A DNA stretch of 20,334 bases from an uncultured Phycisphaerales bacterium (GCA_946886375.1 CAMPIL010000011.1:1-20334), one strand, 5' to 3'; positions 1-7,705 are shown, counted from the stretch's first letter. Program-made: numbers and translations. Notes: generated from the letters alone by a model not told the origin.

Positions 1-67
1 TGAGCAGGGCGATGATCGCCATGACCACCAGCAACTCAATCAGGGTGAATCCACGCGAACGCTTCAT
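1..67 (-). CDS. Prepilin-type pseudopilin, N-terminal fragment (runs off left edge)
   Basis: Only the first 22 codons are in the window. They read MKRSRGFTLIELLVVMAIIA, the class III (prepilin) signal: a short basic stretch, Gly before the prepilin peptidase cut, Phe at +1, Glu at +5 and then a hydrophobic helix. Such proteins are processed by PilD-type peptidase and assembled by type II secretion or type IV pilus machinery; planctomycetes carry many copies of unknown function. The ATG at 67-65 is supported by a strong GGAGG Shine-Dalgarno 6 nt upstream. The start is nearly the same at DNA level as that of the next pseudopilin gene (55 identical bases). The C-terminal domain, and hence the exact type, is outside the window. 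Confidence 0.85.
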   Translation of the reverse strand, partial: MKRSRGFTLIELLVVMAIIALL

Positions 68-610
68 GTCGAACCTCCATCTGAAAGGGAAACCTGCAAC
101 ACCGTCGGCCGCACCGATGCGGGCCGTGCCGTGTGCAACCAATCGCCATGGCGTCACGGCAGTTTCCCCCTTCAGGGATGCTGAATCATACCGTGGCAGT
201 TCTCACAGCCACAAGGAGAATTCAGCGCCGCCGCGCGCCGACATCCCCCGGCGATGAAGCAGAAAGGCACGAAGGGCGCGCAGGAATCCATTTGCATGGT
301 CATGCAATCGCCGCACGTGGGCGCGGCCACGCATTGCGTGAGCGACTTGATGCAAAGGAATTTGCGGACGCCATCAATTCGCCGCGCCATGAGTGAGACG
401 ACGCGCCATCGGCTTCTTCAACCGTTGGACGCTGTTCAGATTGTCGACTGTGCGGCGGGAATGATTGGGTCGCGGGGCGACCAATAAGGGCATGTACGTC
501 GTGTATTGCCGCAACGGTCACAAACACCGGGGATCACCCGGCCTGATTCATTTCGCACTGCATCGCAGGCGGGTTCCAGGATTTCGTATTTCGACCGCCA
601 CTGCTTCGAT
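68..610. other. Gene-free intergenic stretch between two leftward pseudopilin genes
   Basis: No convincing gene was found here: the short open frames on both strands have Arg/His/Pro-rich translations typical of chance frames in GC-rich DNA. The stretch should contain the 3' untranslated end of the 611-1522 gene and the promoter and leader of the gene starting at 67. A candidate promoter for the latter is listed separately. No clear terminator hairpin was seen. Confidence 0.6.
185..214 (-). promoter_or_regulatory. Candidate sigma-70-type promoter for the left-edge pseudopilin gene
   Basis: On the minus strand TTGTGG (214-209) and TATGAT (190-185) are separated by 18 nt. TATGAT matches the -10 consensus at five of six positions; the -35 is weak. 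It would give a leader of roughly 110 nt ahead of the ATG at 67. Assigned by eye only. Confidence 0.35.
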
Positions 611-1522
611 TCAATCCCACCGGGTCGTGAAAGAGGTGATGTTGTCCACCGTGCCCTGCATGTGGGCCGGATTGTTGCTGATCATCACCAGCCAGCCGTC
701 GCCGCCCATCGCGCTGTTAACCGATTGCCCGCTGTCGGAGGCGAAGTCGTTCTTGAAGACGTTGTCAGCCTTGGTGGTGTTGTTGAAGACGTAATTGATG
801 CCTTCAGGAAGGAACGTCTTGCTCACGATCACGTGATTGTCGTTGAACACGATGTTGCCGTCCCATTCCTTCTTCCCGCCGTGAATTTGCAGAGTGAGCG
901 ATTCATTGAACATCTGCTGATTGACGAATTCCCCTTGCTGCACGCCTCGGTTTGCGATGACGGGAAAATCGCTGGCCATCGAGTCGCGCCACTGTTTTAG
1001 TTGCCGCTCCTGAGCCACAGGCATACTCGCGTACGAGGTATGGGAGACCGCGGTTCCTGTCTCTGCGACATCGGCGTTAAACGTTGGATCCCAGTAGGTG
1101 TCCACGGTGGGGGTGACGTCGTAACGCTCGTAGTTGTAATCGTCCTTGACAGCCACGCGTCCGCTGACTTCCGCAGGGCTCACGCACAGTTCCGGGGTGT
1201 AGTAGTTGCCCATGATGCAGGCAGAGTGAACAAAGGCAGTGTTGTTCTGCTTCTTGTCTTCCTTGCCTCGTCCGGGCATCTCCTGGCCTTGATAGGGCTG
1301 GCGATCAATCAGGCCCGGAGTGGGGAAGATGCCTGCGAACTCTCTGGAATAGACCAGCCAGGACTGGTGAATGCCTCGGACTTGGGTGCCGTCCTTGGTC
1401 AGTTTGGCTGTGGCTCGGGCTTTATTGAGCGCCGGCAACAGCAGGCCGATGAGCAGGGCGATGATCGCCATGACCACCAGCAACTCAATCAGGGTGAATC
1501 CACGGTCGCGAAACTGTCGCAT
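611..1522 (-). CDS. Prepilin-type N-terminal cleavage/methylation domain protein (pseudopilin)
   Basis: 303 residues. Residues 1-8 (MRQFRDRG) are the basic leader, with the prepilin peptidase cut predicted before FTLIELLVVMAIIALL; the hydrophobic N-terminal helix runs to about residue 30 (NKARATAK), after which a long globular domain follows. Near residues 213-230 the motif HGGKKEWDGNIVFNDNHV resembles the C-terminal His-Gly...DxHV motif of the large planctomycete H-X9-DG/DUF1559-like pseudopilin families, though it is divergent. The start ATG at 1522 is preceded by GGAGG with an 8-nt spacer. The mature protein should sit in the inner membrane or a pseudopilus; which secretion or pilus system uses it cannot be told, since no other machinery genes are here. 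Same strand and same N-terminal type as the left-edge gene, so the two are probably paralogues. Confidence 0.85.
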   Translation of the reverse strand: MRQFRDRGFTLIELLVVMAIIALLIGLLLPALNKARATAKLTKDGTQVRGIHQSWLVYSREFAGIFPTPGLIDRQPYQGQEMPGRGKEDKKQNNTAFVHSACIMGNYYTPELCVSPAEVSGRVAVKDDYNYERYDVTPTVDTYWDPTFNADVAETGTAVSHTSYASMPVAQERQLKQWRDSMASDFPVIANRGVQQGEFVNQQMFNESLTLQIHGGKKEWDGNIVFNDNHVIVSKTFLPEGINYVFNNTTKADNVFKNDFASDSGQSVNSAMGGDGWLVMISNNPAHMQGTVDNITSFTTRWD

Positions 1523-1716
1523 ATGACAGGCCTCCGGAAGCGCAGGTTGATGGTGAAGACTTGCGGCGGAGCCTCAGCGTGTCGAGCGCACTGGAGCGTT
1601 CACGTGGAGAAACTCGCCATTTAGCCTACTCCTGCGATTACCGCGCCAAACGTGTTATCCTCTCGCGCCAGTCAGCTGGCCAATCACAAGATCAAATCGG
1701 GCTGTCGAGAACCAAC

Positions 1717-2196
1717 ATGAGTGACCAGAGCATTACGCGCGTGCAACGTCGGCTGAGCGAGTTGGGCTTGTCGCTTCCCGCAGCGCCGCGCCCGGTCGCG
1801 GCGTATGTGCCCTTCGTGCGCAGCGGCAACATTGTTTACGTCAGCGGACAGGTGCCGTTCTTTGAAGGCAAACTGTTGTTCAGCGGCCCGGTGCCCTCGC
1901 GGGTTTCCCTCGATGATGCCCGCAGCGCGGCCCGCCAGTGCGTGCTCAACGGCCTGGCCGTTGTTTCCGATGCGCTTGATGGCGACCTTGACCGCATCAA
2001 GCGGATTGTGCGCCTGGGCGTCTTTGTGTGCAGCGATGCCGGTTTCACCGAGCAACCCAAAGTCGCCAACGGCGCCAGCGAGTTGCTGCAGGAAATCTTT
2101 GGCGAAGCCGGACGTCACGCACGCGCGGCCGTGGGCAGCATCGCGCTGCCACTGGGCGCAACTGTTGAAGTGGAAATGACCGTGGAAGTTGTTTGA
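1717..2196 (+). CDS. RidA family protein (YjgF/YER057c/UK114)
   Basis: 159 residues. The chosen start is the ATG of MSDQSITRVQRRLSEL, where family similarity begins; the reading frame extends further upstream to 1561 but that extension looks non-coding. Hallmarks are YVPFVRSGNIVYVSGQVPF in the first third, the central helix region DDARSAARQCVLNGLAVV, and the C-terminal HARAAVGSIALPLGATVEVE, which holds the Arg corresponding to the substrate-binding Arg of RidA. The length (about 150-160) and wording fit the RidA-like subgroup often annotated as L-PSP endoribonuclease rather than the 128-residue archetype. Canonical RidA deaminates reactive enamine/imine intermediates made by PLP enzymes; whether this subgroup does so is not established. 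No Shine-Dalgarno is obvious. It converges with the next gene, the stop codons lying 15 nt apart. Confidence 0.9.
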   Translation: MSDQSITRVQRRLSELGLSLPAAPRPVAAYVPFVRSGNIVYVSGQVPFFEGKLLFSGPVPSRVSLDDARSAARQCVLNGLAVVSDALDGDLDRIKRIVRLGVFVCSDAGFTEQPKVANGASELLQEIFGEAGRHARAAVGSIALPLGATVEVEMTVEVV

Positions 2197-2211
2197 ACGC
2201 AGCAGACCCGC

Positions 2212-3186
2212 TCAATTTTTCGCCACGATTGTGGCGGGACTCTTGGCTGGCTCATCCTGGCCGTGTTGGGCCGCAAGCACCCAGACCGACAAACGGTTGG
2301 CGGGTTTTTCCGGATGCACCGCTTCAAAGAAGAGCGTTCCGCCTGTGAGGTTGTAGGGCGCTTGCGGCGGTCCGACGATGACGCGGCAATCGAACAATCG
2401 CTGGCCGGCGAGCACCACGGGGAAGGTTGCGTCCTGGCGCGGCGCCAACGCCGCATCTGTTGACCAGGGCGTCTGCACCAGTTCGCAACGGTCGATTCGG
2501 GTTTCCACATTCAAGCGCAGGCCGTTGAGCAGTACGCGCAGCAGCGATGGTCGCTGCACGATCTGGTCGCGCACCGATTCGCGAATCGGAAGCAGCGCTC
2601 TGGAGCCGCCCATCAACTGGATCATCGTGAGCATGCTCGCCATGCCATCGCGCGAGATGGATTCATCCGAGCCTGCAGCCCGCGGCCCGGGGCGCGACTT
2701 GCCGTACAGAACGTCCATGACGGTGCAGCTGGATCGCAAATTGGGAACCGTCCGCAGCGATGACCGCAGCAACTTTCCCTTTTGGTCAAATGTTTCCACC
2801 AGCAGTTTGGCGGTGGGCGCTGCAAACTTGGCTCCGGTCTTGAGCGATCCCATGCCAAACGGCACGGAGAACTCCTTGGATCGCTGCGATTTGTTGCCGG
2901 TGGATTCCGGCACAAGCGTGCTCAAGCGCACGAACCAGACGTCGTTCTCGTCTTCATGGGCGACTTTCACGCCCAGAAGCACCGTGTCCTCTGGCTTCCA
3001 AGTCGATTGATATTGCGTCTTGGCCACCGTCGCCAGCGCTAACATGCCCGGCTGAAATATTGGATCCATTTCAAACGCCGGCTTTTGGTCTGAAAACGAC
3101 CCTGGCTGCAGACCAGTTGGCTGCAAAGTACAACTTGCCAGCTGGAAGGCTAAAACACCCAGAATCCCGCAGTATTTCAGACGCAT
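2212..3186 (-). CDS. Putative lipoprotein of unknown function
   Basis: 324 residues. The N-terminus MRLKYCGILGVLAFQLASC has a basic start, a short hydrophobic core and a lipobox L-A-S-C with Cys19 as the expected lipidation site, so the mature protein should be attached to a membrane facing the periplasm. The rest is soluble, mixed alpha/beta in composition; DPIFQPGMLALATVAKTQ and SSCTVMDVLYG are notable but match no family I know. Three later Cys residues (in RSSCTV, IDRCEL and LFDCRV) could form disulfides. No paralogue or partner is nearby. The ATG at 3186 has no Shine-Dalgarno but has TATTCT ending 6 nt upstream, suggesting a leaderless transcript. Confidence 0.7.
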   Translation of the reverse strand: MRLKYCGILGVLAFQLASCTLQPTGLQPGSFSDQKPAFEMDPIFQPGMLALATVAKTQYQSTWKPEDTVLLGVKVAHEDENDVWFVRLSTLVPESTGNKSQRSKEFSVPFGMGSLKTGAKFAAPTAKLLVETFDQKGKLLRSSLRTVPNLRSSCTVMDVLYGKSRPGPRAAGSDESISRDGMASMLTMIQLMGGSRALLPIRESVRDQIVQRPSLLRVLLNGLRLNVETRIDRCELVQTPWSTDAALAPRQDATFPVVLAGQRLFDCRVIVGPPQAPYNLTGGTLFFEAVHPEKPANRLSVWVLAAQHGQDEPAKSPATIVAKN

Positions 3187-3192
3187 AACCCT

Positions 3193-3198
3193 AGAATA
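3193..3198 (-). promoter_or_regulatory. -10-like TATTCT, leaderless spacing, for the lipoprotein gene
   Basis: TATTCT on the minus strand ends exactly 6 nt before the ATG, so transcription would begin at or next to the start codon. No good -35 is visible at 16-18 nt (a TTGCGA lies 22 nt upstream). Confidence 0.45.
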
Positions 3199-3362
3199 CT
3201 ACAGGATTTATCATCGGGTTTCGCAAAACCTGATTTTGACGAAATCCACCTCCAATCGCAGACCAGTTCGCTCCGGATTTCACCAGATTGAAGGTCCGCG
3301 AGAAGTGTTCGATTCTTCGCCCAAATTGCCGCACCGACCAACTCGCTTCAGTCGCTGCCAAT

Positions 3363-4232
3363 TCAATCGGATGCAACGTTGCAATTCTGCGCGATCACCA
3401 AGCCGTCGAAGGCAAGCGACATTGAGCAGGGCAGTTGCGCATCCAACTCGCTGTGGCTGATGTCGTGGGTCATGTGCGTGAAGTACGTTTGACGCGCCTC
3501 GATCTGTTGTGCCGCGGCAATCGCCTGATCGACGGTCATGTGCGTGGGATGGTGCCGGTATCGCAGCATGTCGAGCACAAGCGTGTTGAGGTTTCGCAGC
3601 ATGGGCCAGGTCTGTGGCGGGATCGAAGAAACGTCGGTGCAATACGCCAGCGGAAATGGATCGGGCTGTTGTTCCGCGATTTCGTTGCGCTCGTTCAGCG
3701 CCTCGATGCGGAAGCCGAGCACCGGCAGCCGTCCGTGAAGCAAGTGCAGCGGCGTGAACCGCAGACCGAACAGGTCCAGCGGACGCGAGGAATCAAGGAC
3801 GTGTGGGATCAACGTGGCGACGAATGAATCGTTCACGTTCTTGTCGCGCTCGAAGATGTGTCGGTACACCCGCCGCAGATGCTCCATCGTGTGGGCATCG
3901 GCGAAGACGTCGATGGGCGCTTGCATCACGGCGTTGAACCGGCGAACTTCATCCAGGCCGAACGTGTGATCCACGTGATTGTGCGTGTACACGATGGCGT
4001 CGCAGCGATTGAGATTCTCCCGCAGAGCCTGCATGCGCAGATCAGGCGAGGTGTCGATGAGCACGATGCGCGATTGCCCCGATGCGTCGAGGAAGCGCAC
4101 GCACGCCGAGCAGCGCGTGCGGTTGTCGCGCGGATCCTCCGACCGGCACACGTGGCAGTCGCAGCCAATCACCGGCACGCCCGCGGAAGTTCCAGACCCC
4201 AAAATGACAAATTGCGCGTCAGCGACCGCCAT
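3363..4232 (-). CDS. PhnP-like metallo-beta-lactamase-fold hydrolase
   Basis: 289 residues. The metal-binding HxHxDH motif is THNHVDH (His84, His86, Asp88, His89); further ligands fit His166 (LHGRLPVLGF), Asp200 (YCTD) and His253 (FTHMTHD). Near the N-terminus LGSGTSAGVPVIGC and the Cys cluster Cys24, Cys26, Cys29 match the extra structural zinc site of E. coli PhnP. PhnP is the phosphoribosyl 1,2-cyclic phosphate phosphodiesterase of the C-P lyase pathway, but no phn genes are nearby and planctomycete relatives are often isolated, so the substrate is open; a general cyclic phosphodiesterase is the safest reading. A soluble cytoplasmic enzyme, no signal peptide. The start at 4232 is supported by TATGCT 6 nt upstream, not by a Shine-Dalgarno. 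A divergent gene lies 131 nt away. Confidence 0.85.
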   Translation of the reverse strand: MAVADAQFVILGSGTSAGVPVIGCDCHVCRSEDPRDNRTRCSACVRFLDASGQSRIVLIDTSPDLRMQALRENLNRCDAIVYTHNHVDHTFGLDEVRRFNAVMQAPIDVFADAHTMEHLRRVYRHIFERDKNVNDSFVATLIPHVLDSSRPLDLFGLRFTPLHLLHGRLPVLGFRIEALNERNEIAEQQPDPFPLAYCTDVSSIPPQTWPMLRNLNTLVLDMLRYRHHPTHMTVDQAIAAAQQIEARQTYFTHMTHDISHSELDAQLPCSMSLAFDGLVIAQNCNVASD

Positions 4233-4238
4233 GGCATG

Positions 4239-4244
4239 AGCATA
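4239..4244 (-). promoter_or_regulatory. -10-like TATGCT, leaderless spacing, for the MBL-fold hydrolase
   Basis: On the minus strand TATGCT is followed by 6 nt and then the ATG at 4232-4230. It matches TATAAT at four positions. No convincing -35 at the normal distance. Confidence 0.45.
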
Positions 4245-4284
4245 GGCCGCCGGGCTGTTAACGTCTGACGTTCAAGCAGTTTGC

Positions 4285-4314
4285 GCCGCACGTGCAGGCT
4301 TAACGATGTGCGGC
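4285..4314. repeat. Inverted repeat between divergent genes
   Basis: GCCGCAC (4285-4291) and GTGCGGC (4308-4314) are perfect 7-bp arms separated by 16 nt, in the space between the leftward MBL-fold gene and the rightward 4364 gene. A smaller one, AACGT-CTG-ACGTT, lies at about 4259-4271. These could be operators or chance repeats in GC-rich DNA. Confidence 0.3.
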
Positions 4315-4352
4315 TGGAAAGTCCTTGGCGTCCAGCCGGGCCGTACGCCTGC

Positions 4353-4358
4353 TAGACT
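4353..4358 (+). promoter_or_regulatory. -10-like TAGACT, leaderless spacing, for the 4364 membrane protein
   Basis: TAGACT ends 5 nt before the ATG at 4364 and there is no Shine-Dalgarno, so transcription would start about at the codon. This also argues for the ATG over the in-frame TTG at 4325, which would lie upstream of the transcript. Confidence 0.45.
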
Positions 4359-4363
4359 TCATC

Positions 4364-4903
4364 ATGCTGATCACAGGCCGCCCGCTGCTGTATGTGCTTT
4401 CAGCCATTGTCACGGTGATCGGCGTGGCGATGTGGGTGGATCACGGACCGCAGTGGCCCGCGATTGTGAACACGATCTGTGGCGTGATGATGGCCGCCGT
4501 GCTCACGTTCATGTGCGGAGCCGTCACTGGCCCATCCGCCGGCCGGCGCGAAAGCGATGACATCAACGAATTGACAGCCCAGCGCCGCCGGGAACTGGTG
4601 CGCGGCACGAGCCTGTACCTGCGCGAGTTGCACTATCGCTATTCCATTCGGCTCGATCCGATTCAAACCACCGACCAACGCTGCTTCAGCGCGGAAGTCA
4701 ACGCCGTCAAACTTGGGTTCGTGCCCGTGGTAATCATCGACAACACCAACGATCGGCAGGGGCTGGGATACGTGGCGTTCGTGCACGATGGGAAACGTTG
4801 GCGCGGCCCGGGTCTGCCCTGCCCCGCCGGACAGGTTGAAGCGGTGCGGCACGCCGCCAAGTGCGTTAGCCCGTTGTGCAAGGAAGAGGAAACGCACTAC
4901 TAG
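4364..4903 (+). CDS. Small inner-membrane protein of unknown function
   Basis: 179 residues from the ATG at 4364. Two hydrophobic segments lie near the N-terminus (about 8-23, LLYVLSAIVTVIGVAMW, and 31-50, IVNTICGVMMAAVLTFMCGA), followed by a basic linker RRESDDINELTAQRRREL and a roughly 110-residue soluble domain. That domain has ITLLY-like features such as RELHYRYSIRL, VNAVKLGFVPVVIID and GYVAFVHDGKRWRGPGLPCP, and a Cys near the end (CVSPLC). I do not recognise the family. Because both helices are at the N-terminus, the domain should face the same side as the N-terminus, most likely the cytoplasm. The stop codon lies 15 nt from the end of the convergent thiE gene. Confidence 0.6.
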   Translation: MLITGRPLLYVLSAIVTVIGVAMWVDHGPQWPAIVNTICGVMMAAVLTFMCGAVTGPSAGRRESDDINELTAQRRRELVRGTSLYLRELHYRYSIRLDPIQTTDQRCFSAEVNAVKLGFVPVVIIDNTNDRQGLGYVAFVHDGKRWRGPGLPCPAGQVEAVRHAAKCVSPLCKEEETHY

Positions 4904-4918
4904 CGATGCGTGATTTGG

Positions 4919-5974
4919 TCAGGCGAGAACTGCTGAAGCGGGTGTGAGCGCATTTCGCAGCGATCGAACGACCGCGCCGGGATCATCCGCGCCGCAGATC
5001 GCAGAACTGACCGCAACGCCTTGTGCGCCGGCTTCCACCACACGTGAAATGGTCTCAAGAGTGACTCCTCCGATCGCCAGGTGAGGCGTGTTGCAAAATC
5101 GCTCGACGAATGCGCGAAGATAGCCCGGCCCCGACGGAGGCTGCTTCGGCTTGAGCGCGGTGTCGAACATCGCGCCCACACCGCAGTAATCCGCACCGGC
5201 CCGCACGGCGCAGGCGGCCTCTTCCAGCGTGTGGGTGCTGGCGCCGATGAGCAGGCTGCGCCCCGCGATCCGCCGCACTTGGGCGATGGGAAGATCGTGC
5301 TGCCCGACGTGCACGCCGTCGGCCCCGGCCGCCAGCGCGACATCCAGTCGATCATTCACGATGACGGCTGCGTTGGGGCGCGCCATCGCGATGACTTCGC
5401 GCGAATGCTCAAGCAATTCCCCGGCTTCCATGTGCTTTTCTCGCACCTGAACGCAGTCGACGCCCGCGTCCAGCGCGGCCGCGAGCGTCTCGCGCCATGG
5501 TCCTTTGCACAGCGATTGCGTGAGCAGCAGGCAGAGTTTCCATTGCACGGCACGGCCGGTGCCGAACTGAGCCTGCAATTCTGCATCAATGGAGTACGAG
5601 CGGTAACGCAGCGATTCGACGCGGCCTGCGAGTTCAGGGTCAATCGTCTTGCACAATTCCTCGATCACCCGCAGCGATTCGGACAGTCGCTTTCCAGCCG
5701 CGATGACAACATCAAGCAGATTATTTCGAGTTTTCTCCGCTGGAGTGGTGATTGCTGTGCCCACATCGCCGGGCGTATCGCGATTGGCCTCCAACCATCC
5801 GCCGCCTGCAGGCTGGAGGCGATCGGCGATTTCGCGCAGCGCGTGCCGCATTGACTTGAGCGATTCGCAGAGGTTGGCGTCGTTGAGCGCAAACCGCGCC
5901 CCATCTTCCATGACGCGCATGGCTTCACGTGCGCGATTGAAGTTGGCGTCGAGGATTCGGGCGGTTGCCGACAT
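4919..5974 (-). CDS. thiE: Thiamine phosphate synthase with N-terminal ThiD2-like domain
   Basis: 351 residues, against about 210 for a stand-alone ThiE. Residues about 145-345 are the TIM-barrel ThiE: LLLTQSLCKG, QVREK (176-180), VNDRLDVALAAGADGVHVGQ (pyrophosphate and thiazole site), GASTH (244-248) and AIGGV (300-304). It joins HMP-pyrophosphate and HET-phosphate to make thiamine phosphate. Residues 1-135 (ILDANFNRAREAMRVMEDGA, LRVIEELCK, LRYRSYSIDAELQ) match the ThiD2 domain found fused to ThiE in cyanobacteria and others; ThiD2 is known as a monofunctional HMP-phosphate kinase, so the fusion would make HMP-PP and use it at once. No TPP riboswitch is seen upstream and no other thi gene is nearby. 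The start at 5974 has TAGGAT 6 nt upstream and no Shine-Dalgarno. Confidence 0.92.
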   Translation of the reverse strand: MSATARILDANFNRAREAMRVMEDGARFALNDANLCESLKSMRHALREIADRLQPAGGGWLEANRDTPGDVGTAITTPAEKTRNNLLDVVIAAGKRLSESLRVIEELCKTIDPELAGRVESLRYRSYSIDAELQAQFGTGRAVQWKLCLLLTQSLCKGPWRETLAAALDAGVDCVQVREKHMEAGELLEHSREVIAMARPNAAVIVNDRLDVALAAGADGVHVGQHDLPIAQVRRIAGRSLLIGASTHTLEEAACAVRAGADYCGVGAMFDTALKPKQPPSGPGYLRAFVERFCNTPHLAIGGVTLETISRVVEAGAQGVAVSSAICGADDPGAVVRSLRNALTPASAVLA

Positions 5975-5980
5975 GCATCA

Positions 5981-5986
5981 ATCCTA
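5981..5986 (-). promoter_or_regulatory. -10-like TAGGAT, leaderless spacing, for thiE
   Basis: TAGGAT on the minus strand is separated from the thiE ATG by exactly 6 nt. With so short or absent a leader there is no room for a TPP riboswitch, if this is the real start site. No clear -35. Confidence 0.45.
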
Positions 5987-6132
5987 GCGTGCAACGCCAT
6001 GCATACCGCGTCATACAAATGCCGGTCTGGCCTGAATCGACTTTTCGTCATAATTCGTTGTATCAGGATGCGAACGCGACGCGGTTGCACTACGGATGAG
6101 TTGCGTTGGCCCCCGGGGTTGCGGCGGGCCGC

Positions 6133-6138
6133 TACACT
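6133..6138 (+). promoter_or_regulatory. Candidate -10 (TACACT) for the aminopeptidase gene
   Basis: TACACT matches four or more consensus positions and lies about 70 nt before the GTG start; a TTGGCC is 21 nt upstream, too far for a standard -35. The leader would include the 20-bp tandem repeat at 6143-6182. Confidence 0.35.
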
Positions 6139-6142
6139 TCCC

Positions 6143-6182
6143 GCCTGCCTTTTGTCCATTGAGCCTGCCTTCTGTTCATTGA
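6143..6182 (+). repeat. Tandem direct repeat of 20 bp in the pepA leader
   Basis: Two abutting copies of GCCTGCCTTTTGTCCATTGA (6143-6162) and its variant with two T/C changes (6163-6182), 18 of 20 identical. It sits between the putative -10 and the Shine-Dalgarno of the aminopeptidase gene. Confidence 0.85.
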
Positions 6183-6209
6183 GATTGGTCACTCGCAAAG
6201 GAGTTCCGC

Positions 6210-7700
6210 GTGTTCAAGGAGATTCGCGTTTCGGCCGGGCCCGCCAAGGCGGCATTGACGGTCGCGGGAGTGTTTTCTGATGACCTCACGCTGCCTGCGG
6301 TGTTGCGCTCAGGCGCAGCCGGCAAGGCAAAGTCCGGCGAGGGGATTGCCTCGGCGCCCGGCTTCAAGGGCGAAGCGGGTGAGACGTTCGTGCTCTCCAG
6401 CGGCAATGTGCTTCTGGGGCTGGGCAAAAAGGATGAACTCACCGCCGACTCGCTTCGCGTCATCGCCGCCAAACTCGTCAAGCGGTTGGACAAGCTCAAC
6501 GTGCGCAACATTGTGCTCGCGCTTCCGCTGAGTGCGAAAACTGGCGCAGTGGATGAATTCACCGCCGGCCGCAGCATCGGCGAGGGCATGGGGCTCGCCA
6601 ATTGGCGAGTGGATGAATTCGCGGGCAAGGCGACCAAACTCAAGCCTCCGGCTCCGCCGCTGACGGTCGCCAGCGTCAGTTCCACCATTCGCGATGGATT
6701 GACGCAGGGCCTGGCCATCGCTGCCTCCACCAATTACGCCCGTCGAGTTGCCGCGACCCCGCCCAACATCTGCAATCCGCAGTGGGTTGCGGCGGAAGCC
6801 AAGCGGTTGGCGCGAGATGCGGGCCTCCGCTATCGGCTCATCAACTATGAACAGGCGCAGCGTCTTGGAATGGGCGGCCTCGTGAACGTGGGAATGGGTT
6901 CGGCGAACAAGCCGTGCCTGATCATTCTGGAGCACAAGCCGCCGCGCATCGCCCGCGCCGCCAAGGACATCAAACTCGCGCTGGTCGGCAAAACCGTCAC
7001 CTATGACACCGGCGGGTATTCGCTCAAGATCAACAACGGCATGAAGGGAATGAAATACGACAAGTGCGGCGGAATGGCCGTGCTTGGCGCCATGCACGCC
7101 GCCGCAACCATGAAGATTCCCATGCACATCATGGGCATTCTCACCTGTGCCGAGAACATGGTCAGCGATCATTCCTACCGGCCCGACGACATCATCACCA
7201 TGTACAACGGCGTGAGCGTGGAAGTGACCAACACCGACGCCGAAGGTCGCCTGGTGCTTGGCGATGCGCTGGTGTACGCGCAGAAAGACCTTGGCGCTAC
7301 GCACATCATTGATTTGGCAACGCTGACCGGCGGCATCGTCGTCGCGCTGGGCCATTTCTGCGCCGGCCTGTTCTGCAATGATGAACCCCTGCGGGCCCGC
7401 ATGAACAAGGCCGCTGACAATTCAGGCGAAAAACTCTGGCTCATGCCGCTGTGGAAGGATCACAAGGAGTTCATGCGCTCGCAGCACGCGGACATTCTCA
7501 ACTCCAACCCGATGCGCAGCGCTCATCCGGTGCAGGGCGCGGCGTTCCTGGCGTACTTCGTGGATGAAAAAATCCCCTGGGCCCACGTTGACATCGCAGG
7601 CATGGCCAACGTGGAAAGCGACAAGGACCTGTTCGTCGCAGGGCCGACTGGCTACGGCGTGCGTCTGCTGATCTCGCTCATGCAGGACTACGCCGCATGA
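6210..7700 (+). CDS. pepA: Leucyl aminopeptidase (cytosol aminopeptidase, family M17)
   Basis: 496 residues, normal for the family. The C-terminal catalytic domain has all expected two-metal ligands at the canonical spacing of E. coli PepA (Lys270, Asp275, Asp293, Asp352, Glu354): Lys261 and Asp266 in VGKTVTYDTGG, Asp284 in MKYD, and Asp343 and Glu345 in NTDAEGRLVLGDAL, with the catalytic Lys273 (YSLK) and Arg347 also present. The N-terminal macro-like domain spans about 1-165. It removes N-terminal residues, preferably Leu, from peptides in the cytoplasm; PepA of E. coli also binds DNA, which cannot be judged here. The GTG start at 6210 is fixed by AAAGGAG 6 nt upstream; the leader contains a 20-bp tandem repeat. 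KTVTYDTGG departs slightly from the usual GKGxTFDSGG. It converges with rpiB, 18 nt apart. Confidence 0.95.
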   Translation: MFKEIRVSAGPAKAALTVAGVFSDDLTLPAVLRSGAAGKAKSGEGIASAPGFKGEAGETFVLSSGNVLLGLGKKDELTADSLRVIAAKLVKRLDKLNVRNIVLALPLSAKTGAVDEFTAGRSIGEGMGLANWRVDEFAGKATKLKPPAPPLTVASVSSTIRDGLTQGLAIAASTNYARRVAATPPNICNPQWVAAEAKRLARDAGLRYRLINYEQAQRLGMGGLVNVGMGSANKPCLIILEHKPPRIARAAKDIKLALVGKTVTYDTGGYSLKINNGMKGMKYDKCGGMAVLGAMHAAATMKIPMHIMGILTCAENMVSDHSYRPDDIITMYNGVSVEVTNTDAEGRLVLGDALVYAQKDLGATHIIDLATLTGGIVVALGHFCAGLFCNDEPLRARMNKAADNSGEKLWLMPLWKDHKEFMRSQHADILNSNPMRSAHPVQGAAFLAYFVDEKIPWAHVDIAGMANVESDKDLFVAGPTGYGVRLLISLMQDYAA

Positions 7701-7705
7701 CGATC

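Noticed and set aside
506..1624. Plus-strand open frames across the pseudopilin gene
   Set aside because: They are antisense to a gene with a perfect prepilin signal and GGAGG site.
3191..3376. 61-codon minus-strand frame between the MBL-fold gene and the lipoprotein gene
   Set aside because: It would overlap the upstream stop, has no Shine-Dalgarno or -10 signal, and would cover the lipoprotein promoter; no recognisable content.
3363..4232. Part of a C-P lyase (phn) operon
   Set aside because: The protein is PhnP-like, but no phn neighbours are present, so the pathway assignment is not supported.
5081..5854. 257-codon plus-strand open frame opposite thiE
   Set aside because: Antisense to a gene with conserved ThiE motifs throughout.
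6309..7355. 348-codon minus-strand open frame opposite the aminopeptidase gene
   Set aside because: His/Gly/Val-rich translation without motifs, lying entirely antisense to a gene with every M17 ligand in place; an antisense shadow of GC-rich codon use.
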